DNA of 64,000 bases from Alligator mississippiensis. Lineage: Eukaryota; Chordata; Crocodylia; Alligatoridae. Below are positions 43,841 through 57,235 of the stretch, piece after piece. Location: contig NC_081825.1 of the NCBI RefSeq assembly GCF_030867095.1, positions 47,296,501-47,360,500 of the forward strand. Direction: 5' to 3'. The notes under the pieces were generated by a model. That model saw only the letters and a list, made by a program, of their open reading frames with translations. It was not told where the DNA came from and searched no databases. Every line of letters starts with the position of its first letter. The stretch's first letter is position 1. Made by a program: the position numbers and the translations under genes.

Positions 43841-45786
43841 TAGAGGGATCATGGCAAGAGATATAATTATGTAGATCATGCATCAGACTTTACCTTCAAG
43901 TCTGGCAGAGGTCTGTTTGTCAGTTATAGCTCATCATGAGTTTTCCATTGGAAGGATTTTATGACTGAAAATGCAATTTATGCAAGATAGAAATTTTCCT
44001 TGGATTTTTTTTCAAAATAGTTTATATTTCCTTCAGTAAGTTCTAAATGAAGATAGAAACCCCTTACCTTTGGAGAGCTGTGGTTATTTTAAAAATCATC
44101 AAAAAGAAACATTTAAGAAGGTCCATGGAATTCCATCCAGCAAGAAAATATATTTGCTCTTAATACTTGCATGAACCTTTTTGCATTTAAAATATTTTCT
44201 GTTCAATGATTCTGTTCAGGAATAATTGGTTTGCCACTATCAGATTTTATTTATAATATATTGATATTGTAAAACGAATACTTGTTATTTAAACATGTTT
44301 CCTCCCACAAGAAATAACCTACAACTTGAGTTCAAATGAACTGTAAAGGCTTGGTGTCATGACAAATATATATAAATGTAACATTTCTGGTGACCAATGC
44401 TAGTCATGGATTTTTACTATATTATTATTATTATTATTATTATTATTGCATATTGATTCATGAAAAGCAGAACATTTTGCAGAAATTAATCTGTTTCCAG
44501 AAAACATTTGTTAGGAAACCTTTGTCTGATTCAGGCTACAATTACTGATCAAAGCTACAGAGAGTGATCCATTGCAGACTAGACAATAGGTAACTGGTCC
44601 AAGCACTCCCCAGGAGTATGGAAGAATAAGGTTCAAGTCTTTTATCCAGTTAAACTGTAAATATTGGTACAGAATAGAACAGCTCCAACAGGAGAAAAAC
44701 CTCTTCAACAGCATCCAAAATCTGGAAAATTAAGATGTTTACCTGAATTATGGGAAAATGGTAAATAAACTTGAATGTATAGCATCCCCAAGATATTTCA
44801 GTGTTTCTTCCCCAGAATGTCCACACAAAGTTAAGATGGTATAAAAATATTAGCTGTCACTACATGCACAGATTATGTGGAACTGCAGCAATAATTTGAA
44901 AACAGGAAAAAACTGGATTGGCACCTGAAATTCTGCTTCAAGGACAAATATTTGTTATGCAAATAGTTCCATTGAAGTGAACTACTTTCATTAAGCAACT
45001 ATCATTGGGTCAAGCTTATAATAAATAAGTCTTATAAATCAAAGTTAACTTACACCCAGAGGCACAAAAAATTACTTCTGAAAATATATTTCCATATCTA
45101 TGTATTGATTTTAAAATATTCCTTCAAAGTATCATTAAAAATCACCCAGACATTCTTAGCAAGTTTAGGAAGGAAAAGTTTGTTTGTTTTTTTAACATAC
45201 AGTTTTGTAAAGATTCATCTCAGAAAGGCAACTGTATTTTCATCCAAGTTTTCACTAACAATGATACTTTCCTTTGTCATCAAGATATGAAGTTTTTTCC
45301 TTGAAATTCCAGGTACTGTACAAGAATGTAAACAATAATAGGAGCTCATTAGAATGAAACTATCTTTCCGCACAATGGCAGTTCTCAATATGCATTTAAT
45401 TGGCTGAATGACAGAAACAATGAGCACAAATGTGATAGAGTCTGTGAAAGCTGAAGATCCAGCATTTCAGTTGGTGTGACAGCCAAGCTTATGGAACTCA
45501 GACTGTTGTTTTAACCCCTTTGTTTATAAATAATTCGTCCATCCTTACTTTTATTTACGCAAAATGGTAGTGCTTTCCTCCTTCATGACATTTCTCTCAG
45601 CCTCTAGTGGAAATACCATGCTAAATTGTTTTTGACAGAGCTGAAAACATATGTAATATAAAACAAATTCATTGCAAATGAATGGAAATGTATTAGTTTT
45701 GCTGTAACGGCAAAGAAAAGTATGATTTTTTGAAGAAAGATTGCAATTCTTTCAACATTCAATATTATTGCAAGCAAGCTAAAGAA
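43841..45786. other. AT-rich non-coding sequence
   Basis: Nothing recognised apart from the ATT microsatellite. Confidence 0.5.
44419..44448 (+). repeat. (ATT)n microsatellite
   Basis: About ten uninterrupted ATT units. Confidence 0.95.
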
Positions 45787-47762
45787 GTATGGGTTGGCTA
45801 AATAGACTGTAAGGTGGATAGAAAACTGGCTGAATCAATAGGCTCAAAGGGTAGTAATAAATGTCTCAATGTCTAGTTGGCAGCCAGTATCAAGTGGAGT
45901 GCCCCAGGGGTCAGTCCAGGGCAGGTTTCAATATCTTTCTCAATGGAAGATGAGATGGAGTGCACCCTCAGAAAGTTTGCAGATGACACCAAGCTGTGAG
46001 AAGTAGTAGATATGCTGGAGAGTAGAGCTAGAATTCAGAGAGACCTTTACAAATTAGAGGATTGGACCAAAATAAGTCTAATGAGGTCCAGTAAGGACAA
46101 GTGCATAGTCCTGCACTGAGGATGGAACAATCCAATGCAATACAGGCTGGGATCAACTGACTAAGCAGCAGCTCTGCAGAAAAGGACTTGGGGGTTGCAG
46201 TGGAGAAAAAGCCAAGTTTGCCCTTGCTGCAAAGAAGGCTAATAGCATGTTTGGATTCTTTAGTAGGAGTGTTGCCAGCAGGTTGAGGAATGTGATTCTT
46301 CCCTTCTCTTCAGCACTGGTGAGGCCATGTCTGGAGTACTGTGTCCAGTTTTCGGCCCCCGCTACAGAAAGGATGTAGACAAATTGAAGATAGTCTACTG
46401 GAGGGCAATAAAAATGATGGGCATGTGACTTCTAAGGAAAGGCTGAAGGAACTGGGCTTATTTAGTCTGGAGAAGGGAAGACCAAGGGGGGATTTGATAG
46501 CAGCCTTCAACTACTTGTAGGGTGGTGTGGCAGAGTCTTTTCACCACTAGAAGATACTTACCACCACTAGAAGATATTTACCAGAGGACAATGAGTGATC
46601 CAATGGTGGTAGGAGACAGAGCTGGCAACATTGAATCAAAAGGGGAAAACCCCAGCCCTGGCATGGGCGCACTTTAGGAGTGCATGCTGACACTGATTGA
46701 CTGGGCAGAACCCAAACAAGGAGACAAGAACCTGTGCCTTGGAGGACCGGAAGTGAGTTCCTGGTCTGGGACAGAAAAAAGTGCAGGCACAGAGTGCCCT
46801 GGTAGGGGCCAGTGGTGGAAGCCCAAGCAGTAGTGTCAACCCCCAAACACTGGCTCAAAGGAGCCAGAGAATATACCTGAAGGACTGGCCTGGCAGACAG
46901 GACTGGATGATTGTATCTGGGACAATGAGGAGCCTAAAAGAGAAAACATAAAAGCGTGACAGAACTGTGAGTAGACAGGGCACTTGGCATAGCAGCTATT
47001 TCCTTGGCCCATTTTTCAGCCCTATGAAGGGAGTGACATCACAGACAAGGGCATATGCCCCACTATTGGAGAAGGACTTTTGTTTTGTCATTTTATACTT
47101 CTGTTTGAGACAATGTGTTTGTTGATTTGAGTGCTACTGTGAGAAATGCTTTAGGAGGCTGTTTACCTCCATCTATCACACAAGGAACTTCAACATCAGG
47201 TTAGTGCTAGGCGGGGTGTAGGGGAGGAAGAGCCCCAAGATATGGCACCAGGTCTGGCTGAGGGCTGAAGTTAAAGGGTAGAGACCATCCTCCCTTAATA
47301 GAATGTGAAACATCATGTTATGGCAGACAAGAACATTCAGTATCCTTGTAAGCTAGAAGTGGCATGCCAAGCTGTCCTCCCAAAAGGATGCTGAAGCAGC
47401 CAGCTATGTTGAGAAGCATGAACACCCAGCCAAAGAATGACGTAGTAAATAACAGGTGGTTAGAAAGAGGATAGAGTTAGATTCTTTTAACTAGTGGCAG
47501 ATGACTGAACAAAAAGCAATGGTTGCAGCAAAGGAAGTTTTGGTTAGATATTAGGGAAAAAAAAATCACAAGGAGGGTAGTAAAGCACAGGGACAGGTTA
47601 CCCAGAGAGGTTGTGGAATCTCCATCCTTGGAGGATTTTAAGACCTGACTACACAAAACCTTGGCTGGGATGATCTAGTTGGGGGCAGGTACTACTTTGA
47701 GGAAGAGGTTGGATTAAACAACCTCCTGAGGTCCCTTCCAATCCTATTTTTCCATTATTTTC
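45787..47762 (+). mobile_element. CR1 LINE, copy D (interrupted by solo LTR)
   Basis: The 5'-truncated copy starts in RT at GGTTGGCTAAATAGACTG and TAAGGTGGATAGAAAACTGG. It passes GTGGAGTGCCCCAGGGGTCAG (RT motif GVPQGSV) and TTTGCAGATGACACC (FADDT, frame-shifted locally). It continues into the C-terminal LVRPCLEYCVQFS-like block and EELGLFSLEKG-like text. Coding is interrupted at 46525 by a 929-bp LTR and resumes at 47455. The 3' end carries TGGAATCTCCATCCTTGG and GGTTGGATTAAACAACC, then TTTTCTATGGTTC. Several frame changes make it non-functional. Confidence 0.9.
46526..47454. mobile_element. Solo LTR (fossil) inside CR1 copy D
   Basis: A 929-bp sequence starts TGTGGCAGAG and ends AAATAACA (TG...CA). 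It is flanked by perfect 5-bp duplications GGTGG (46521-46525 and 47455-47459) and splits CR1 coding sequence cleanly. No internal retroviral sequence is present, so it is a solo LTR left after recombination between two LTRs. A short tandem duplication (CACTAGAAGATA) lies near its left end. Family undecided between ERV and Ty3/gypsy. Confidence 0.75.
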
Positions 47763-49089
47763 TATGGTTCTATTATTCTATAATTCATCATTTGGTATTT
47801 AGTTTGTACAATGTCTCACACATGTAAGCAGGGAGGAGATGATTGGGCAGATGAGCTCCATATAAGCTCATTAAAAAAAATCATAGTTTGAGGATCATCT
47901 ATAAATACTTGCAGTGTAGAAGAAGATATGTTTCTAACTTAGGTTATGGTCTGAAGTAATGACATCAAGGGATCTGCATTTCAGGATTGGAGTGTGGTTA
48001 AGAGTTGCCTGGGTGTATTCAGTATTGTGAGACCCTACTCAATATGCTACACAAAAGTTATAATGAACCCCTGTGCTTCCTGAATGCTCCCCTACACTGC
48101 CCCCTTTTCATCCTTCCAAAAGAACAGCTGCACAGAGCTGATATGGTTAAATCTGACTTAAGTTTATTATCAGACTTAATTTCAATTAATGTTTGCAAAA
48201 TCCTACTGTCCAAAGCTATAGTAGATTGACGGGAAAAATATACTGACTTGATACAGACTGAGACTTCCTATACATAAGACTGGTGAATCAGGAGTTCTTC
48301 TGGAAAAATAATTACATAGTAAAACACTGGGACAAGTAACATATTCACCTCATAGCCTGCTATCTCCTCTACAGCTAAATCATAGCTCATCATCATTATG
48401 ATGTATAACCAATTTATTTTATACTCTTATCAAATTTGCTTTTACAATCCTGGTTCAGCTGCAGTTGATTTATGAACTGTACATTTAGACAGTTTTGAAA
48501 AATCAATTGTCAAATTCCAATCAGAAAAAGCCAACCCCTGAAAATTAAAGGATATCCTTAGGCCAAACCTACTAAGATTCCTGCTGTCACTAATTAAACC
48601 CATATTATTAGTATGAACCATTCTTTAGAAAAATCATAGCTAGTTGAATATGAACAGATGCATTTAAAGAACATATAAAAAGATGATATGTAAGAAAGCA
48701 GTGCATAGTAATTATTCCAGTCAATTAATTGGAAAAATCAAATGCATGAACTATCTTTTAATGAAATTTCTTTATTGTATTCATCATTAAGCTCCTTACT
48801 CCTGAAGGTGGCTGGCTCAATGCAAAATGCTCTCTGGATCTCTCTTTATAGAAGCCATGCATGTCAGGACTCTAAGGTCACAAAGTTAATTGGCTATTGA
48901 GTATGTACGTAAAGTGGGTAATCCTGTCTTACAAATTATCTCATGTACATATTTAAAGTTCTTTGGTTGGGGTTACAGAATAAAAATATAACTTCAAGTC
49001 AGAAAAAAATATTACTGGGATTAGGTAATGACAGTAATACTTTTACTAATGACAACTCTATAAGAAAATCTGATTTAGTATACTAAATT
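47763..49089. other. AT-rich non-coding sequence
   Basis: Nothing recognised. Confidence 0.5.
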
Positions 49090-50280
49090 CTAAAATGCCT
49101 CATATGCAAAATGAAAGCATACAGTCAATGGAAGAATGGGCAGGTCACCAAGGAAGCATACCACAAAATAGCAAGAACCTGCAGGGACAAAATCAGGGAG
49201 GAAAAAGTAAAGAAGGAGCTGCATCTGATGAAGTAAGTTAAGGACAACAATAAGAGGTTCCATAAATATGTGGTCCAGAAGAGAAGCACCAAGGAAACTT
49301 GGACATGGAGAATTTAGAGAGGGTCTGGAGGCTGGCAACAAAGATAATCAAGGGCTTGGAAGGCAAGTCATATGAAGAGAGGCTGAAGGAGCTAGGCATG
49401 TTCAGCTTGCAGAAAAGGCACTTAAGATGGACCATGAGAGCAGTCTTCAAATACCTGAAGGTATTCCATAAAAAAGAAGGGAAATACATTTTCTTTCTTG
49501 TTGTAGAGAGGAGGAAATGGACCAAATGACTTGACACTGCAGCAAAGTAAGTTTAGATAAACTGTCTGGAAAAAAATCTTCACTTTTAGAATAGTGAGTC
49601 AGTAGAATAGAGTGCCTAGGGAAGTTGTGGCATCTCCATTACTGAGGATGTTCAAGCAGAGGTTTGACAGCCACTAGTTGGGAATGATTTAGGTCTAGCT
49701 ATGCCAATGTTCTGCTATGGGTATTTCCTGTGCTTCTGGACTTTACTGGCTGCCTGCACCCACTGTTTCTACTACCTATTCCAGTGTGTTTTTTAAGCCT
49801 CCCTCATAGGCATTGGGTATTGCCTACAGCCAAGGTAGGGACTTTGGGATGTTCCAGCGCTCCTGCTGGGATGAACCTGCAGATTCCTGGCCAGAGGATC
49901 TTGCCTGTATGCTTAGGGTCAGACTGATTGCTATATTTGGGATCTAGAAGGGATTTTACTTCATGGTTTGATTGTATGGACTGTGGGCAGTTTTGCCTTC
50001 CTATGTAGTGGAGGGGCATATCCCTCTACCTGGGAACTCTTGAGCGTGCATTGATGACATTTCATAGAAGCAAGACATTAGCTGCCATGGTTCCCCTGCT
50101 TTATCTGTGGCAAGTTAGGGTGTGAGGTCTATGTTGTGTCAGGGTTGATGGTAGATTTATGTAAAGTTTAGACGATTGATTGTATAGGATCATTTGGATA
50201 GGCATGATCCTGCCTCAAGCAGAGGGTTGGACTAGATGACCTCTGGAGGTCCCTTCCAGCTCTACTTTTCTACAATACCA
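49090..50280 (+). mobile_element. CR1 LINE, copy E, with RT core deleted
   Basis: 49090-49297 matches the ORF2 linker before RT (AYHKIARTCRDKIREEK-like; AGTAAGTTAAGGACAACAATAAG). From 49298 the sequence jumps directly to the ORF2 C-terminus: MENLERVWRLATKIIKGLEG, then SYEERLKELGMFSLQKRHLR. The RT catalytic domain is absent. The long 3' UTR at about 49730-50200 matches that of copy A. The end is GGTTGGACTAGATGACC, TCTGGAGGTCCCTTCCAGC and TTTTCTAC. Confidence 0.9.
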
Positions 50281-51054
50281 TAGAGATTTTTAAATGAATT
50301 ATTTTGTATTTACACATAATTCATTCCCAAATATCTTCTAATTCCTGGTGACCCTAGATTTGTAACTCAAAACCAGTAATGTGCATATGGAAAATATCAG
50401 GACTAGAAAACCTTTCACTTTTAAAACAGCAGCTGTAAATAGGAGAAATAGTAATCAAATTATGTGGGCCAGTCAAAAAGATAAAGTTCTCTAAATATCT
50501 ATAATGCCCTCCTTTAACTGGGTCTTTTCCTACCAGCTGGAACTTCTGCAATGTTTTTTTCAAAGGCTACATCCTAGACAGCGGAAGCACCATTTCTAAT
50601 CTTAGTGTCCCCCAAATGAAGTATTCTCCTTCACATAGTCCTGGTTGAGGAGGACAATAAGGGAGGGGTGGCACTAGCTGTGCCTTATTTTACTCCCTCC
50701 TACCTTAGTGCTGTAGATGGAAATAATTTAGAGCACTTTATAAAAATAGCCTGGTTATATCCTAAAACAAGAACAACAATAATTATTCAGGGATATAGTT
50801 GAACTATTTGGTACTCAAGCTCTAATGAAAATGGATAATTATATGAACTGCCCACAAGAACCTTCTTTACATCTAGCCTTCATAGACACTTTTGGATACA
50901 TATAGGCTTTTCTGTCCTTGCTTTGCTTCCAAACATTATTATACTATACAGTACTATACATGCCTGTACAATATCATACAATATTGCACACTATTATACA
51001 ACTTTATATGCTATTATAAGGATTATATTTCTGGCAGTGATATCACATAATTAG
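50281..51054. other. AT-rich non-coding sequence
   Basis: No gene recognised. 50935-51020 is a degenerate low-complexity array of ACTATACA / ATTATACAA-type units. Confidence 0.5.
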
Positions 51055-51310
51055 GGCTAGGGACAGAAATGACACATAAATCAGTGCAAGTGACTGGAAA
51101 CCAGTTCAAATCTGTAAGACAACAGAAGTTCAGTGTACGTAAACCACTTTCAAAATGGCTGAAACTAGTTTAACATAGCATCAGACTTAACTGCTTTACA
51201 TTAAATCAGTTTACTGAACTTCTGTGCCAGATCCCCTCCAGATTCAAGTTAACTCAGAGTCCCTGAGCACCCCAGGATGCTTTGCACCTCCCTCACAACC
51301 CTCCCCCCCT
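51055..51310. mobile_element. Probable inverted-repeat DNA element
   Basis: ACAGAAGTTCAGTGTACGTAA (about 51122) is mirrored by TTTACTGAACTTCTGT (about 51211-51226). GAAACTAGTTTAAC between them contains ACTAGT. The left edge CTAGGGACAGAAATGACAC looks like a terminus, but its partner is not seen. Confidence 0.45.
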
Positions 51311-51718
51311 TGCAGGCCCAAGCCGTCTTGAGCTTTTTTTGACTGTCTGTATTTAGCCTAGCTAATAATCACTGTTTCATGCTATGACACTTTAAGAAAT
51401 ACCATTTTCTAGGGCAACAGCTACTTCCTGAAATTATTCTTCAGTGGGCTGAGTACCTGAAGTCCTTTATCTTAGCATTGCTTGTCATTTCAGTGCTAGT
51501 TTGTGTGTTGTGTCTGTATGTCAAACCACTAGGGCAAAATAAAAGAAATAAACTTCTTGTTGTTAAAGTTCTCAGATCCATATCCTCTTAAAGCTCTCAC
51601 TGTCGTTCAGTAGTTTGCTGGTACATTAGTATGCAACTATCATGGGCACAAAGGCAGAGATTAGTCTCATAAAAGACTTCATTCACTGAGACACAGACCT
51701 TGTTTTGCATTTTGTTTT
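51311..51718. other. Non-coding sequence
   Basis: Nothing recognised. Confidence 0.5.
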
Positions 51719-51947
51719 TACTGGGTGCATCTACACATGCACCTGAATATGCAGATGTTACTGAGCAGTCATTTGTACTTGCTAAAGCAGGTATTAATGA
51801 CTGTGCAGTAACTGCTGGCACTACAAAGTCCTGGTGCTGCACAGGTTATTATTGCACAGTAGCGTTGGCGTCACGGTTCGTGCCCTAGCTATTTTGCCCT
51901 AGCTCATAGCTACGGTGACATATTGTCTCGTGTAGATGCACTCAGTG
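51719..51947. mobile_element. TIR MITE, 'GGGTGCATCTACA' family, copy 3
   Basis: The ends are ACTGGGTGCATCTACAC and, from the right, ACTGAGTGCATCTACAC, so the terminal inverted repeat is nearly perfect over 17 bp. The interior is rich in CAGTAACTGC / GTTACTG-type self-complementary text. Length is 229 bp with no coding. Confidence 0.75.
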
Positions 51948-54599
51948 ACAACCAGATACATCGTATAAGCTTTTCAGCTGCTGTATTTTGTACCAGCTTC
52001 CTTCTTCTGCATGGTCTTTACTTTCTTTCCATGCATTTTTCCTCATCTCTTTATCTGACCATAATAATTGTTTGCTAAACATCAGCAGCTAAATTTCTAG
52101 CAAACAATTTTCTAGGAATGTGTATACTTATGGTGCTAGATCAAAACTAGTTTGAATATAGAAATGAACATAAATTGCATTAAATCAAATGAGAACAACT
52201 GAAAGGCTGAATGTGTAAACCTGTGTGGCAGAATAGAAGTATGCTATAATGTGAATTTTTGTAGTTGCTATGGTTACTATTACTTTCATTAGTGCAATTC
52301 AATATTAACTTCAAAATTTAAACCACTGTGAAGTTAACAGACTAATAGGGATTAACGACTACATTCTTTAAAGTGCTCCTGAATGCCCTCAGTTATCACT
52401 GTCTTTAGTGGGCATTACATGTAGCTGACACTTCGCAAGATTGGATCCTAAATTATTTATATGTGATTTCTACCTCATGCATGCCTGCTAACCTGCACTT
52501 AATTATGAAGTGCTGACTTTGAACAGAAGTACCATTTAAAACTGACCTTTCATAGTAGAGCTATAGTTTATGTAATTGTTGCTGCTGCTTTATACTGATG
52601 CATGTATAATTTAAGCTCCAGGATATTGCACCAATAAACTGGTGTTAGTAAATCATTCTATAGAGGACTACCAGGGGTTGTACAAAGAAAGGTAAGAAGC
52701 ATGATGAGAGCACAGGAAAAGGATCATAAAAGAATACTGAAAATTTTGGAATTGTCTACCTGAGAAATGAAATGAGTAAGAGGATGCATGTAAGAAACAC
52801 ATAACATTATAAATCTTATAGAGCTTGTAAAATGAGGCTTGTCCATTCTTGGTCTCAAAATACAATCTAGTACCCTGAGAATCAAGAAAACATTCAATAA
52901 AATTAAAAGCTAGTGAAAGAATATATGTGTAAATAGAGTATGTAATTAGAACCCATTACTGTAGGAAATACGTGAGGTTACAAATGTTGTAAGTTACAAA
53001 AATGTAATTGGGCAAGAATAGTGTTTTTATATTTAATGATAGGGAAGGGTATTAAACCCTAGATGCATGGATTATAATAATCTATAACCGTTAGCAATCA
53101 GATACAATATAATATAAAGAACTGATTACCCCAAATTTGTTATTGGGGTTTTTTGCATCTTTTTGTTTTCTCTGATCTGATCCATAATGATAATGTCCAT
53201 ATTTATACTAAAATTCAAATCCAATATATTTGCGTTGCAGTGTTTCTTCTCATCAGTTCCTGTAAAATTCCAGAGCAGATGCTCATTAGTTTTAAGGTAA
53301 GTTATTAATACTGTATTATCTCATATTTTATTTCACATATGCTGACTGTGACAATCGTAAGAGATTCTAACTGCACAAAACACAAAAAAAGTTAATAAAA
53401 AGTGACTGTCAGAAGGAAAAGACATAAAGTACCTGAAATCAGTATTCAAATTTAGGCTCCCAATTTTGTAATAGAGAAGTAGTTCAATTTTCAAAAGTCT
53501 TGGGTGACTAGCTATTTCCAATGGGTGCTCTTTATTCATAGCTTCATAGAGAAGGATTTAGATAGGACTAGTCAAACAATTCCCATCAATGTTTTTAAGA
53601 AAGAATTTGGTTTTTGACCCTGAACATGGGGCAGATGGGTAACATTTAAAGGTTATGTGGAAAACTTCAATCAGAGACTTAGGGTCCTCAAAGTGCATTA
53701 GGACAGCTCAGCAAGAAAAGACACACATTGCAAAATGGATGACTTGCATTATGGCAGATATACTTTTGTTCCATGGGGCCTGACTGACAAAGATCCAAAA
53801 ACACAAGTCCTATGAGGCACTATAGCATTACTTACTAATTACTTTTTAATGACAATTAAAACAAAATTAAAAAAAACAACAGGGGTGTTGGGTGATTCTA
53901 TTTTCTAGCCAACAATAAATTTAAGAGTCTTCAGCTATCCAATTGAATGAATAAGTAAATTAAGAATGATTGAGTGGGTTCTACTTATATTTACCATGGT
54001 CAACTATCCAAATTCCATAGGATAAGAAATCTCATGGAAAAAATGAATTTAAGATCATTTTAATACAGCTGTAGATAAGATTCCTAACACTACATATCAA
54101 CCCTGGTTTTGAGGAGACCTTTTAAAAAAGTGAGCAGAAATTTTATGAACTCTCATTCTTTTGGTTAAAAAGCATATCTGCTCAATCATAAAATCTGTGG
54201 ATTGGCCTAAGTTTATAATGAACCCTGGTCAAAACTCTGATTTTAACAATATGTGCTGCATTTTGGGTTACTAAAAAGGACTCAGGGCTTTTCATTAGCT
54301 TGGCTACTTTAACACCTTGGGTATTATTTTGATCGTCTCAAGTCTGAATTTTCTGATCTATAATTCTTTTGTCTTCAATGGTCTCTCAAGGCATAAGAAG
54401 ATAAATCATAGTGTGTTAAGGATGGAAGATACCAGGATTTGAAAGAAAAAGTATTATAATATCAAACCATGTTTCAAAGAAATCAAAGGGATGTATGATA
54501 TTTTTCTATTACCCAAGTATTTAATGATAGCCTTTTATAATCATGAAGAACATGTGGGGGCCCCTTTAAAAGTAAAATAAAACCTCATAGAAATGTTGA
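51948..54599. other. AT-rich non-coding sequence
   Basis: No gene, RNA or clear repeat recognised over about 2.6 kb. Confidence 0.5.
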
Positions 54600-54744
54600 C
54601 ATGGGCAAAATTGAGTAAGAGGCTCCAATCCTGTAATCTGTTGCCCAATGGGAACAAAAAAACACTACATTTCCAAGGAGCCCCATTGGTTTGAAAGGAA
54701 GTTCATTTAGGCTCGGCACTTTGCTGGAATAGAGACCATTGCTC
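54600..54744. other. Sequence replacing the 3' end of CR1 copy F
   Basis: At the block that should read AACAAAACAAGGAGCAATGG, the minus strand departs from the CR1 consensus into unrelated sequence. This is either a deletion breakpoint or an insertion; I do not recognise the adjoining DNA. Confidence 0.4.
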
Positions 54745-57235
54745 CTTGTTTTGTTATTTGTCAACATTAAGAACAGTCTAAATTCATCCCTATACACCAA
54801 CTCTTCAGGTGGTCTCTTCTGCAAACTAAACAAGCCCACTTCCCTCAGCCTCTCCTTGTAAATCATGTGCCCCAGGCCCCTAACCCTTTTTGTTGCCTTC
54901 TGCTAGACTCTCTCCAACTTATCCACATTCTTTCTATAGTGAGAGGCCCCAAAATGGACACAGTACTCCAGATGTAGCCTCACCAGTACAGAATAAAGGG
55001 GAATAATTACTTTCCTCAATCTACTGGCAACAATCCTACTAATGCAGCACATTATACTGTTAGCCTTATGGCAACAAGGACAGACTGATGACTCATATTC
55101 ATCTTATTGACCACTGTAAGCCCCAGGTCCTTTTCTGCAAAGCTGCTGCTTAGCCAGTTGGTGCCAAGACTGTAGCAGTACATGGGATTCTTCCATCCAA
55201 AGTGCAGGACTTTGCACTTGTCCTTGTTGAACCTCATGATATTTCTTTTGGCCCAATCCTCCAATTTGTTGAGGTCTCTCTGAATCCTAGCACTACCCCC
55301 CAGCATATCTACTACACCTCCCCCCACCCCCCAACCTGCTTGGTATCATCTGCAAACTTGCAGAGGGTGCAATCCACCCCATCTTCCAGATTGTTTACGA
55401 TGATATTGAAAAAAACTGACCCCAGGACTGACCCCTGGGACACTCCACTTGATACCAGCTGCCAACTAGATATTGAGCCATTGTTTACTACCCTTAGAGC
55501 CTGACAATCCAGCCAGGTTTATATCCACCTTACAGTCCACTCATCCAACCCATACTTCTTCAGCTTCTTGCAAGAATCCTGTGGGAGATGGTATCAAAAG
55601 CCTTGCTAAAGTTAAGGTATATTACATCTGCTTTCCCTGTACCCAGAACCAATTATCTCATGATAGAAGGCAATCAAGTTGATCAGGAATGACTTGCCCT
55701 TAGTGAATCCATTCTGACTGTTCCTAATCACTTTCTCCTACTCCAAGTGCTTAGAAATGGATTGATGACCTGCTCCATAATTTTTCCAGGGACTGAGATG
55801 AAGCTGAATGGTCTGTAGTTCCCTAGATCCTCCTCTTTCCCCTTTCTTAAACATGGACACTATATTTGTCCTTTTCATCCAGGACCTCCCCTGATTGCCC
55901 TTAGTTTTCAAAGGTAATGGCCAGTGGTTCTGAAATCCCATCAGTCAACACCCCCAGCACCCTCGGTTGCGTTGCATCTATTCCAGTGGACTTCTACACA
56001 TACAGCTTTTCTAAATAGTCCCTAAACTTTTTTTTTTATCACTGAGGCCTGCTCACCTGCTCCCAAACAGTGGTGCCCTGTGTAGTAATCTGGGAGCTGA
56101 CCCTGCCTGTGTAGACTGAGGTAAAACAGGCATTGACTACTTCAGCCTTTTCCTCATCATCTGTCACTAGGTCACCTTCCCCATTCAGTAAGGGACCCAC
56201 ACTTTCCCTGACCTTCCTCGTGTTGCTAACATACTTGTAGAAACCCTTTTTGTTACCTTTATCTTCCCTTGCTATCTGCAGCTCCAATTGCACTTTGGCC
56301 CTCCTGATTTCATCTCTGCATGCCCAAGCAATATTTCTAGTTGTTTGTACATGCTTCCACTTCCTGTAAGCTTCTTTTTTGTGTTTTAGCTCACTGAAGA
56401 ATTTTCTGTTAAGCCCAGCTTGTCACTTGCCACATTTGCTATTCTTCCTGCACATCGGGATGGTTCGTTTCTGTCCCCTAAGCAAGGTTTCTTTATAAAT
56501 ACAACCAGCTCTCCTGGACTCCTTTCCCCCTCAGGCTGGCCTCACAGGGGATCCTGCCCATCAGTTCCCTGAGGAGTCAAAGTTTGCTTTTTTTAAATCC
56601 AGGGTCCATAATCTACTGCTCTCCTTTTTTCCTTTTGCCACTATGCTGAACTTGATCATCTTGTGGTCACTGCTGCCATGTTGCTATCCACTTCTACATC
56701 CCCCACCAATTCTGCCCTGTCTGTGAGCAGCAGGTCAAGAAAAACATGACCCCTAGTTGGTCTCTTCAACATTTGTACCATGAAGTTGTCTGCAATGCTG
56801 TCTGGAAACTTCCTGGATTTCCTGTGCACTGCTGTATTGTCCTTCCAGCCAATGTCAGGGTGATTGAACCCTTAAGAACCAGGACCTGTGATCTGGAAAC
56901 TTCTGCTAGTTGTCTGAAGAAAGCATTATCTACCTCATACTCTTGGTCTGGTGGGCTATAGCAGACACCCACAACATCACCCTTGTTGCTCTCCCCTCTA
57001 ACCTGAACCCAGAGACTTTTCAATAAGGCTTATCTCCAGTTTCATACTGGAGCTCTGAGTAATCGTACAGCATTTTTACATACAGCACAACTCCTACTCC
57101 TTTTCTCCCCGCCTGTCCTTCCTAAACAGTTTGTACCCATCCATGACAGGGTTCCAGTCATACGAGCTATCCCACCAAGTCTCTGTTATTCCAATTTTTC
57201 CTGCTTGTTTCCCAGGCTATGGCACTATGTTAGAA
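54745..57235 (-). mobile_element. CR1 LINE, copy F, minus strand (endonuclease to ORF2 C-terminus)
   Basis: This is the best-preserved RT-bearing CR1. Read on the minus strand from 57235, it begins in the endonuclease (ITETWWDSSYDWN-like, MDGYKLFRKDR) and passes VGVCYSPPDQEYEVDN and the linker EDKGNKKGFYKYVSNTRKVR at 56293-56039. It then passes the RT core near 55400-55340 (QGSVLGS, then CKFADDTK with FADD intact). KRNIMRFNKDKCKVLHFG follows at 55240-55200. It ends with the C-terminal block containing MIYKERLREVGLFSLQKRP at 54866. It is 5' truncated, and its 3' UTR and tail are missing beyond about 54745. Frames are broken in several places. Confidence 0.9.

Noticed and set aside
46521-47459. 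Possible host exon between the two CR1 halves
   Set aside because: TG...CA ends and 5-bp duplications show a solo LTR.
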